Source: Candidatus Zipacnadum vermilionense (lineage in GTDB: Bacteria; Armatimonadota; Zipacnadia; Zipacnadales; Zipacnadaceae). Taken from it: a DNA stretch of 64,000 nucleotides. The first letter of the stretch is position 1; each line of letters begins with the position of its first letter. Below the pieces are notes generated by a model that searched no databases, was not told where the DNA came from, and worked only from the letters and a program-made list of their open reading frames with translations. A program made the position numbers and the translations under genes. The stretch spans positions 62,001 through 126,000 of the forward strand of contig JALGSV010000004.1 of the NCBI GenBank assembly GCA_029821755.1, read 5' to 3'. Below, piece by piece: positions 8,545-16,412 of the stretch.

Positions 8545-11500
8545 CTACTTGGTCAGCTTGATACTGGTGCCTCCCACCGGTACGGTCAGCCGGTAGGCCC
8601 CATGGACCATGTCAAGCTTCACGCCGGCAGCGGAGTGATCCAGCTTCCAGCCGGCGGGAGCGGTGAGGGTCAGTTGCCCGGCGGGAGTGCCCGGGGGTAC
8701 GGATATGACTAGGGCGTCGGGGGCGATCCGCAGGCCGGTGGCAAAGGGCGCGGCGAGGCCGTACTGCTGGTAGCGGACCTCCCCGGCGGCGCAGAGCGTG
8801 AGGCTCAGTCCGGTCGGCCGGGACTGGACGGCCCCTGCAGTGCCCTGGAAGGAGGCACCCTCGGCGGCGGCGTTGCCGGGCTGGTCGGTCAAGAACGCGT
8901 AGTCGGTCCCGAAGGCGCCGGTGACCTTGATGACCTTGCCATCAGCGAGGGTGGCGAAGGTAGGGGCTTGCTCGGCGCGGGCACGCGGGAAAATCGCCAC
9001 GAAGTAGTGCCCGTCCCCCGGGAGGCGGAGGTTGAGCAGGTCCTGGTACTCGGGGACGTTAAGGCGAGCGCCGCCGTAGCGAAGGGTGGCGCGGGGGGTG
9101 TCGGCGGGGGCGGCGATGAAGTACTCCAGGTCTACCTCGAACTGCCCAACAGCCGTGTAGCGGGCCCCGGCGGGCAACTCGCGGGCCGCGACGGGGTTCG
9201 GGCCGGGCTTATCGGCGAGGAAGGCCGGGTCGGCCATTTGCGCCGGGGTGCCAATCTTCTCCGACAGCGACCGGAACTGCCATTCCGTCGGCTGTCCACC
9301 GGCCGTTGTGTCACGAAAGACCAGGTAATTAGCTCCAGCGGGATCGTCGTCCTTGAGGAAGAGCACTTGGCGCGTCCACTCCAGCTTCGGGGCGGTGGCG
9401 GCGGTCACGGAGGGCCAGGCTGGGAGCTGGTCGGGGAACCATTCGCGGTCATCGGGCTTGGTCACCGTGTAGGTGGCGCGGACGTAGTCCAGCCGCGGCA
9501 GCAGGGCACAGTTCTCCGGCTTGGTGGTGGTGTAGTAGCCGAAGGGGGCCTTGGTGGCGGCCGCGCCGTCCCAGTTGTGGGCGAGGAGCACGCCGTCGCG
9601 AAGTAGTTCGTGGCGCTCATTGTAGCCGGTGGCAAAGTAGAAGGCCTCCGAGACCGGCTTGCCCTTGGCATACCACTGGGCCAGGCTGCCGACCTCCGCC
9701 ACCCAGACGTCCAAGTTGCGCAGCGAATCGACGTGGGAGAGCAGGTTGACGTAGTTCTCGGCATCGGTGCCAACGCCAGTGCGGAAGATGACGCCCAGGT
9801 TCGGGAAGAGCACCGAGCCCCAGTCAGGCTTCTGAGCGGGCAGCGTCCGGTCCATGTACAGCGGTTCGAAGCCGCCCATGCGCCAGTCGCCGAACTCGGG
9901 GGCATAGCCGTTCTCCTCCCACATCCACTGCATCACCTTGGAGTAAGCGGGGTCGCTCTGAGCGGTGGCACGGGCCAACACACCGAACATAGCTGAGGTA
10001 TCGCCGGCCGTACCCCGGCCCACCGGCGGCGAGACGCGCTTCAGCGTACGCTGCGGGTCAGCGGGGGTCCACTGCTGGGCGAAGTAGAGACCGATGCGCT
10101 TGAAGCGCGGGTCGGTGAGGAAGTCGTGGAAGCCGGCGCGCTGGGCGGCGACGGCGTAAGCAATGATTGGCGTCACGCTCACCTGGCCGTAGTGCGAGCC
10201 CTCCGGCAGCCACTGGCCGCCAGGCCCCACCTCGTTGTCCAGCCACTGCTCCATCCAGCCGTTGCAGTAATCGGTCCACGTCTTGGCCATGGGATGGTCG
10301 GGAATGAGGCAGGCGAGCACGCCCAGAGAAAGCGTATAGGAGACGGTCATATTGGGGTTGCCGCTCAAGTAGCCGCGCTCCATCGACCAAGTGGAGGGAT
10401 CGGCTATGTTATAGGCGAGGTAGGCCAATTGAGACCGGTACAACGTGCGTTCCTGGGGAGTGATCAGGTCGGTGTCGATGAGGGCGTCGTACATGGCGCC
10501 GAGGGCAATAGCATGGCGCATGGTGTCGAAGCCGCCGAGCAGAGCGAGCGTGTCGCGCAGTGACCGAGGGACCTCCGCCTGGGCGGCGACTTCCTTGTCG
10601 CCGCCGGAGTAGAGATAGGCCTCATTGGCCCAGCCCAGGTAGCCTTTGACGGCGGTGAGGAACTGCAGGCGCGTCGGGTCAGGCTCCACGCGCTTCCAGG
10701 CCTCCTGCATCTCCGCCTTCGAGACGAACAGGAGCGGATGCTCGCCGGCTTTGTCGGGCCAGTCGAGGACGTAGTCCTTGACGAGGTTGAGGCGCTCGCC
10801 GAGGTAGGGCATCCCGGCGCTGGTGGACCACTTACGCCGGCCGGCGGCGAGGCTGATCTGGAGGGAGACGGCCCCATCGGCGGCGTAGGTGACGGGAAGG
10901 CGCTTGCGCTTCCAATTCTCCCACATCTGGGGGATGGCCTCCAGGTCCCAGGACTTGAAGCCCGCGTAGGTGAAGGGCGCGACGGGGTCGGCCCAGCAGC
11001 CGGGGTCGCGGGAGCGCAGGACCAACTCCGGGCCTGCCTCGACGGCGAGGCGCAAAACCGCGGGGTTCTCCGGGAAGGCATTGACGAGGCTGGAGTCCGG
11101 ACTCAGGTAAGCGCAAGGAGCGGCGTTGGGGGAGAGGGGTGCGGTGCGGTCCTTGGCCCATTGCCCCCAACCTTTGGGCATGACCATCTGCTTGACGCCG
11201 GGGAGGTTGGCCAGCGTCATCTCCACTCCGACGTCGGGCTGATCCCCCTTGGCCTCAATACTCCAGCGAACGGCGCTGTCACCGGCGCCTATCCGGGCGG
11301 TGAGGCGCGCAGTACTGTTGTCGGTGAACTCAACCAGGTAGTCGACCTGCGCGAAGACTGGGCCCTCAGCGGTCAGTTGGGAGGACCAGGATTTGACCGA
11401 TGCGTCGCCGTACCAACGGCTTTCCCCGGCCCAGGGAGTATTGCCCAGGCGCAAGGAGGCGAGTGGGCCAGGGAGGTCCTGGAGCTTGGCCGGGGTAGGG

Positions 11501-11961
11501 AAGGTCTGTGCCCCCAGGGCGAAACGGGCGCCGAGGCGGCTGGTAGTGATCTCCACGGTGGCGTCGCCGGGGTGGCTGGCGAGATCAGTGGCTACGGCGA
11601 TCTGACTGGGTGCGCCGCCGTAGGTGACGGTGTAGGAGTTGGTCGCCAGCGGCGGGAGGGTATCGACCAGGAACGACAGTTGCGCCGACTTGACGGACCG
11701 GGTGCCGGGCCAGAATTCGACCGCGGACAACTGTACCGCCACCGGGCCACGGGGACCGGTAAGCTGGACCGAATCGGCGAGGCACGCGCCCTGCGGAGCG
11801 GTAAAGGGATAGCTGACCCATTCGTTGGCGTAGCTTTGGTTGAGCAGCTCGCGGACGGCGATGGTCTGCGTGGCGGGAGCGCACTGGAGATGGCCTGCGG
11901 CGCAGAGGAACAGCAGGAGGAGAGCAGAGATAACAGCCTGATCACGGCGGAGAATACGCAT
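8545..11961 (-). CDS. Large secreted polysaccharide-lyase-like protein (heparinase II/III-type architecture)
   Basis: 1138 residues. Start 11961 is preferred because AAGGAG lies 8 bases upstream; ATG 11967 is only 2 bases from it. A signal peptide ends near HLQCAPA. The N-terminal third is a beta-sandwich (VRELLNQSYANEWVSYPF). An alpha-helical region of the alpha/alpha-toroid type follows from about 400 (HPLLFVSKAEMQEAWKRV, STWSMERGYLSGNPNMTVSY, GGQWLPEGSHYGQVS), and then a beta-rich C-terminal half. His590-Tyr591 and His743 (SHVDSLRN) sit where heparinase II/III-like lyases keep catalytic His/Tyr; this is inference from layout. The plus-strand neighbour 12783-16259 is a paralogue. Substrate unknown. 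It probably forms an operon with the GH106-like gene. Confidence 0.7.
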   Translation of the reverse strand: MRILRRDQAVISALLLLFLCAAGHLQCAPATQTIAVRELLNQSYANEWVSYPFTAPQGACLADSVQLTGPRGPVAVQLSAVEFWPGTRSVKSAQLSFLVDTLPPLATNSYTVTYGGAPSQIAVATDLASHPGDATVEITTSRLGARFALGAQTFPTPAKLQDLPGPLASLRLGNTPWAGESRWYGDASVKSWSSQLTAEGPVFAQVDYLVEFTDNSTARLTARIGAGDSAVRWSIEAKGDQPDVGVEMTLANLPGVKQMVMPKGWGQWAKDRTAPLSPNAAPCAYLSPDSSLVNAFPENPAVLRLAVEAGPELVLRSRDPGCWADPVAPFTYAGFKSWDLEAIPQMWENWKRKRLPVTYAADGAVSLQISLAAGRRKWSTSAGMPYLGERLNLVKDYVLDWPDKAGEHPLLFVSKAEMQEAWKRVEPDPTRLQFLTAVKGYLGWANEAYLYSGGDKEVAAQAEVPRSLRDTLALLGGFDTMRHAIALGAMYDALIDTDLITPQERTLYRSQLAYLAYNIADPSTWSMERGYLSGNPNMTVSYTLSLGVLACLIPDHPMAKTWTDYCNGWMEQWLDNEVGPGGQWLPEGSHYGQVSVTPIIAYAVAAQRAGFHDFLTDPRFKRIGLYFAQQWTPADPQRTLKRVSPPVGRGTAGDTSAMFGVLARATAQSDPAYSKVMQWMWEENGYAPEFGDWRMGGFEPLYMDRTLPAQKPDWGSVLFPNLGVIFRTGVGTDAENYVNLLSHVDSLRNLDVWVAEVGSLAQWYAKGKPVSEAFYFATGYNERHELLRDGVLLAHNWDGAAATKAPFGYYTTTKPENCALLPRLDYVRATYTVTKPDDREWFPDQLPAWPSVTAATAPKLEWTRQVLFLKDDDPAGANYLVFRDTTAGGQPTEWQFRSLSEKIGTPAQMADPAFLADKPGPNPVAARELPAGARYTAVGQFEVDLEYFIAAPADTPRATLRYGGARLNVPEYQDLLNLRLPGDGHYFVAIFPRARAEQAPTFATLADGKVIKVTGAFGTDYAFLTDQPGNAAAEGASFQGTAGAVQSRPTGLSLTLCAAGEVRYQQYGLAAPFATGLRIAPDALVISVPPGTPAGQLTLTAPAGWKLDHSAAGVKLDMVHGAYRLTVPVGGTSIKLTK

Positions 11962-12289
11962 GGTCATGACTCCTTGCAGAGGCGTTTGCAGCTTGCCTAA
12001 GCCGCCAATAATTCCCTATTCGCCGTTCGTTAGGCGCAATCCTGTCTCGCACTCTGCGCCGGAATCGGCCCGGGACGGAGGAAAAGCGGCGTGCTTGCCG
12101 AATAGGGCCAGCGTACCATCCTGCGCCCGGGGCCGATTGACGAGGTGGAGACGACCTGGTTCAAGGGACGGGGCTTCCGGCCGTGCCTTTCCCAATCGAT
12201 CTCCGCGGCAGTTTACCGCCCATCGCGTGGATGTTATAGTTCTATCATAGTCGCCCCAAGCAACGGTTGTATCCCAGGTGGCAGTCAAC
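11962..12289. other. 328-bp divergent intergenic region
   Basis: Lies between the minus-strand lyase-like gene and the plus-strand HTH/two-CW gene and must hold the promoters for both. The only clear signal is the AT-rich patch at 12232-12249 (listed separately). No additional gene is supported. Confidence 0.6.
12235..12245 (+). promoter_or_regulatory. Candidate -10 / small dyad upstream of the HTH/two-CW gene
   Basis: TATAGT at 12235-12240 resembles a -10 hexamer and overlaps the dyad ATAG-TT-CTAT (12236-12245) in an otherwise GC-rich region, about 45-55 bp before the start at 12290. The overlap would suit autoregulation by the HTH protein. No convincing -35 was seen. Confidence 0.35.
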
Positions 12290-12715
12290 ATGGAGAACCT
12301 CGACCTCAAGTCGGTCCGCGAGAGCCTCGGTCTTACGCAGGACCAGTTTGCCGCGATGCTCGGGTATTCCATTCGGGCCATCCAGAGCTGTGAGCAGGGC
12401 TGGCGGAAGCCGAGCCCGGCGCTGGAGAAGATGGCGCTGCTGCTATACATGGCCCACCAGCAGGGAGGTGCGCTTGGGGAACATGCCTGCTGGGAGGCGC
12501 TGCAGTGCTCGCCGCAAGTCCGGGAGACCTGCGTGGCCTACATGTCCCGCCAAGGGCACCTGTGCTGGTTTCTGACCGGGAACATGGCCTGCGCCAGGAC
12601 ACGCCTGCACAGTTGGGAGGAGAAGAAGGCGATCTGCGCAGCGTGCCCCTTCTTCCAGCGAATGCTGGAAAGCCCGCCGTCGCCAGAGGCGGACGGGGAG
12701 GTTTCGGAGGAGTGA
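12290..12715 (+). CDS. XRE-type HTH regulator fused to a cysteine-rich two-CW domain
   Basis: 141 residues from ATG 12290 (AGGTGG 9-14 bases upstream; GTG 12278 is the alternative). Residues 6-50 form a Cro/C1-type helix-turn-helix (VRESLGLTQDQFAAMLGYS, then IRAIQSCEQGWRKPS). Residues 66-122 carry Cys67-Trp68, Cys73, Cys81, Cys92-Trp93, Cys101, Cys116 and Cys119, the pattern of two-CW domains, which probably bind metal or an Fe-S cluster. A redox- or metal-responsive transcription factor is therefore likely. It lies between two divergent ~1150-residue lyase-like genes and ends 67 bp before the second, so these are its likely targets. The fusion is clear from sequence; ligand and targets are inference. 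Confidence 0.8.
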   Translation: MENLDLKSVRESLGLTQDQFAAMLGYSIRAIQSCEQGWRKPSPALEKMALLLYMAHQQGGALGEHACWEALQCSPQVRETCVAYMSRQGHLCWFLTGNMACARTRLHSWEEKKAICAACPFFQRMLESPPSPEADGEVSEE

Positions 12716-12782
12716 GGCGGCCCCGGGCCCACGGTGGACGAGGTCGCAGTACATATATGTGAGTCCGAAGGGAGCATGGTAC

Positions 12783-15700
12783 ATGCGGACATTCGTGGTT
12801 GGGTTGATGATCGGGATCATACTGCTGGGTGGGATAGCATGGGCCGCGTCGGGGGCGGATCGTCAGATTGTGCTGCGTGAGTATCTGGGGCAGTCCTGGG
12901 CGCCGGCGCTGCTGACCTATCCCCTCGAGGCGGCACAGGCGGACAACTGCGACCCGCTTAGTGTGCAGGTGACCGGACCGAACGGGCCGGTGGCCGCGCA
13001 GTTGATTGCCGTGCAGCGCTGGCCGGGGACCGAGTATGTAAGGTCCGCCCGGCTGGTGTTTGTCAGTGACCTGCCTCCCAACGGGGAGAAAATTTTCACC
13101 GTGAAGTACGGGGAGAAGTCGGCGGTTCAGCCCGCGACGGACCTGAGCGTGAAGCCCGCCGCCGGACAGGTGGAGGCGGGGACGCGCTACTTTGGCTTGC
13201 GTCTGCTGCTGGGAGACAAGACCTATGACCAGCCCCAACCAGCGGCGCAGGTCCCCGGGCCGGTCGTGGGTATGCGCCGGCCGAGGGGGCAGTGGTTCGG
13301 CAGAAGTTCCCTCTATGGCGAGCGGAAGGTCAAGTCGTACGCTGCCCGCATCACCGAGCGGGGGCCGGTGCTGGTGGAATGGACGATTCGCTACACCTAC
13401 GAGGACGACAGCACGCTCGATCTGACGGTGCAACTCGCGGCGCGTGACGCGCAGGCTCTCTGGACGACCAACTCCAGCGCCGACCACCCACGGGACGGCT
13501 GGAAACTCATGGTGACCCCCGGGATGGATCCCCTGGTGATGACGTGGGCGCCGGAATTCGGGAAGAACAAGTGGAAGCCCTTGGAGATGGTCGACGGGCG
13601 CTGGGATTTCGACCCGATTGACGTGCCCCTTGACGAGGAGCCGGAGGGGATGATCACGCAGCTCACTCCGTGGAAGGACTGGTGGAACGGCACGACGCAG
13701 ACCTCGTGGACCTTCAATAATCCCGCCGGGGTGCCGGTGCTGCATGCGGAGATTCAGGACCCCGGCGCCTGGGTGGTGCCGGACCCGCCGGGAACGCTGC
13801 GCGTCTGGGATGCCTGGCATCATAAGCTGCTGCCGCTGTGGAAGGAACCCGGCGGCAACCTCGGGCTGCGCGTGAACAACGCCCAGGGCGTGCGCCAGTG
13901 GCTGCTGGGGAGCGGGGAGCAGGCGCTGGGCCGAGAGTTGGACGTGGTGAAGGACTACGTGCTGGACTGGCCGGAGGGCGAGTTGGGCCACCCGCACCTG
14001 TTCCTGAACAAGCAGGAGTTGGAGGACTACTGGGCTAGCCACCAGCCGGACCCGGCGGAGATCAAGCGACTCACCGACTGGGGGCAGACCATCCAGCCGC
14101 AACCGCATTCGAGTGACGGTGGGGCCCTGGCGGCGTGGCTGATGACTGGTACGCCGGAGGTGGCGGAGCAGGCCAAGCTGGTGGAGCGGCTGGGGCAGCA
14201 CCTAAACCTGCTCGGCGATTTCGATCTTATGCGCGCCACGCCGCTGTTGTGCGACCTGTACGACGGCGTCATGGGTAGCGGTCTGGTCTCCGAAGAGGAT
14301 CGCAAGCTCTTCCAGGCCCGGATGGCATACCTGGGGTACAAGGTAGCCAACCCCTCCACCTGGTCGATCGAGCGCGGCTACCGCTCGTACAACCTGAACA
14401 TGAGCGTGGCGCACGTGCTGAACCTGGGGATGATCGCGGCGACGCTGCCCAATCACCCCATGGCGAAGCAGTGGGTGGCCAGCGCTGAGGCGATGATGGA
14501 GAACTTCCTGAGCAAGAGCGTAGGTCCGGCGGGCGAGTGGCCCGAGAGCGTGTCGAACTATGCCTACGTCAGCGCCAGTATGCTGGAGGTTTTCGCCATC
14601 GCGGCTAAGAACGCGGGCTTCCACGACTACATCAGCGACCCGCGGATGCGGCGCCTGATGGAGTACCTGGCCAAGCAGTACACGCCGCCCGATCCTCGGC
14701 ATACCGAGGGGGGCAAGGACGGTTCCTCCGGGTTGCTCTCGCCGCTGGGACGGGGCGGAGCCGGCGGGCGCAATGGGATGAGCGGGATGATGGCGCGGGC
14801 GACGCTGAAGGATGATCCCGAGTACTCGGCCGTGCAGCAATGGACGTGGCTGCGCACCGGGGCCAGCCGGAGTGTCCCCGACGCACGCCTGGGCGGCTGG
14901 GAGTACGTCTACATGGACCCGGACCTGCCTGCCCGGCAGCCCGACTCAGCGCTTGATTACTTCCCGGAGACGGGGGCGATCATGCACTTGGGCGTCGGGA
15001 CGCCCGACGAATGGTACGTCTACCTGATGGCGGAGCGGACCTTCGGCTATGTGTCGGAGAGTGGGGGATTCCCGGTCATCTTCGCCAAGGGGGCGCCGAT
15101 CTCGGCGCGGTTCGCCGGCGGTTACTCCCAGCGGGAGGAACTGCAGATCAGCCGGGTGCTCCTGGGTCGTGAGCGGGGGACCAAGGAGGAGCGGACGGCC
15201 CAGTTCTGCCACGACGGGGAGCGGCGCATCACCGAGGTGTCAGCCCTGCCACGCCAGCAGTATCTGGCGAGCGACTTCACCATGCGCACCCCGATGCACA
15301 TCTCCCACGAGGCCGGGGCGACCTGGGACCACATGAAGGACCTGCCGCTGTGGCCCCAGCCGTTGGGTATTGGGCAGCCGCCGCTGGACTGGCGGCGACA
15401 GGTGCTGTTCGTGCATGAGCAGGACCCGGCCGGAGTGGGCTATCTGGTGCTGCGCGACACCGTCACCGGCGAGCAGCCTTCCATCTGGCAGATGTGGACG
15501 GTGAGTGAGAAGATCGGGACGCCGGAGCAAGCGGCGGACCGGGCGGCCTTCCTGGCCGACAAGCCGGGGATGAGCCCGGTGGACGCATACCAGTTGCCTC
15601 AGAGCAACCGTTACACGGCGGTGGGGCAGTTTGGCGTGGATGTGGAGTACTACATCGCCGCGCCGACCAACACGCCGCGCAACACGCTGCACTTCGGGCA

Positions 15701-16259
15701 GTCCTATGGGTACTCCCCGATCCAGGGGTACGAGGAATATCAAGACCTGCTGCACCTGCAGATGCCGGGAGACGGAGCGTATTTCGTGGCGCTCTACCCA
15801 CGGAAAGGTGGGGAAGAGGTGCCGGAGTTTGCGACGCTCGGCGGTGGGCGAATCATCCGAGTGACCGGCGCCTTCGGCAAGGACTACTGCTTCCTGAACG
15901 GCGCGAACGCGGCGGTGGAGGCGGAGGGCGCGTACTTCTTGGGCAGCGCGGCGTCGGTGCAGGACCGCGAGAGTGGACTGGTGCTGTCCCTGGCGGCGCC
16001 GGGGCAGATCCGCTACGGCGGTTGGGACCTGACCTCCCAGTGCGCGGCCAGCCTGGAGGTAACGCCGGAGGGGGCTGTCGTCCGGGTGCCGCCGGGCGAC
16101 ACGTACGGAGGAATGCGGACGCTCAAGCTGGATATCCCCGGCCAGTGGCAACTGGGGCCGGACAGCGAGGGCGTGACCCTGGTGCCCCCGATGCCGGGCA
16201 CCCCTTGGCTACTGCAGATCGAGCGAGGCGCTACTCAGGCGCGACTGATCAGGCAGTAG
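12783..16259 (+). CDS. Large secreted polysaccharide-lyase-like protein, paralogue of 8545-11961
   Basis: 1158 residues from ATG 12783, with GAAGGGAG 8 bases upstream, opening a signal peptide (MRTFVVGLMIGIILLGGIAWA). It shares layout and many motifs with the minus-strand gene: VLREYLGQSW, VQVTGPNGPVAAQL, NPSTWSIERGYRSYNLNMSV, LPNHPMAKQW, VEYYIAAPTNTPRNTL, DLLHLQMPGDGAYFVAL. Key positions differ: the His-Tyr pair of the paralogue is Asn592-Tyr593 here, and the SHVD His is replaced around Glu751 (LMAERTFGYV). It may thus have another substrate, another mechanism, or only bind glycans. It follows the HTH/two-CW gene by 67 bp and could be co-transcribed with it. Confidence 0.7.
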   Translation: MRTFVVGLMIGIILLGGIAWAASGADRQIVLREYLGQSWAPALLTYPLEAAQADNCDPLSVQVTGPNGPVAAQLIAVQRWPGTEYVRSARLVFVSDLPPNGEKIFTVKYGEKSAVQPATDLSVKPAAGQVEAGTRYFGLRLLLGDKTYDQPQPAAQVPGPVVGMRRPRGQWFGRSSLYGERKVKSYAARITERGPVLVEWTIRYTYEDDSTLDLTVQLAARDAQALWTTNSSADHPRDGWKLMVTPGMDPLVMTWAPEFGKNKWKPLEMVDGRWDFDPIDVPLDEEPEGMITQLTPWKDWWNGTTQTSWTFNNPAGVPVLHAEIQDPGAWVVPDPPGTLRVWDAWHHKLLPLWKEPGGNLGLRVNNAQGVRQWLLGSGEQALGRELDVVKDYVLDWPEGELGHPHLFLNKQELEDYWASHQPDPAEIKRLTDWGQTIQPQPHSSDGGALAAWLMTGTPEVAEQAKLVERLGQHLNLLGDFDLMRATPLLCDLYDGVMGSGLVSEEDRKLFQARMAYLGYKVANPSTWSIERGYRSYNLNMSVAHVLNLGMIAATLPNHPMAKQWVASAEAMMENFLSKSVGPAGEWPESVSNYAYVSASMLEVFAIAAKNAGFHDYISDPRMRRLMEYLAKQYTPPDPRHTEGGKDGSSGLLSPLGRGGAGGRNGMSGMMARATLKDDPEYSAVQQWTWLRTGASRSVPDARLGGWEYVYMDPDLPARQPDSALDYFPETGAIMHLGVGTPDEWYVYLMAERTFGYVSESGGFPVIFAKGAPISARFAGGYSQREELQISRVLLGRERGTKEERTAQFCHDGERRITEVSALPRQQYLASDFTMRTPMHISHEAGATWDHMKDLPLWPQPLGIGQPPLDWRRQVLFVHEQDPAGVGYLVLRDTVTGEQPSIWQMWTVSEKIGTPEQAADRAAFLADKPGMSPVDAYQLPQSNRYTAVGQFGVDVEYYIAAPTNTPRNTLHFGQSYGYSPIQGYEEYQDLLHLQMPGDGAYFVALYPRKGGEEVPEFATLGGGRIIRVTGAFGKDYCFLNGANAAVEAEGAYFLGSAASVQDRESGLVLSLAAPGQIRYGGWDLTSQCAASLEVTPEGAVVRVPPGDTYGGMRTLKLDIPGQWQLGPDSEGVTLVPPMPGTPWLLQIERGATQARLIRQ

Positions 16260-16288
16260 GAGGCGCTCCCCGCACCCCGATAGGTTCG

Positions 16289-16337
16289 TAGGGGCGGATG
16301 CCGCGCGCTCGTAGTGAGCACGCAGCGTCCGCCCCTA
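16289..16337. terminator. Hairpin between convergent genes
   Basis: TAGGGGCGGA (16289-16298) is perfectly complementary to TCCGCCCCTA (16328-16337), with a shorter GCTC/GAGC pairing inside the loop. It sits 30 bp after the stop of the plus-strand gene and before the end of the minus-strand gene at 16413. It is probably a bidirectional transcription end, although no clear T-run follows. Confidence 0.5.
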
Positions 16338-16412
16338 TACGCTTGTTCCGCGGGTGACGGTTCGAGCTACCCCGGAACTCCCGCCAGCTCCGGCCGTAGC
16401 CCGGCTATACTG

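Noticed and set aside
10738-12000. 420-codon plus-strand frame opposite the lyase-like gene
   Set aside because: Gly/Val-rich antisense shadow of a clear secreted protein on the minus strand.
12333-14201. 622-codon minus-strand frame opposite the HTH gene and second lyase-like gene
   Set aside because: His/Arg/Pro-rich antisense shadow typical of high-GC codon use; both plus-strand genes have signal or domain support.
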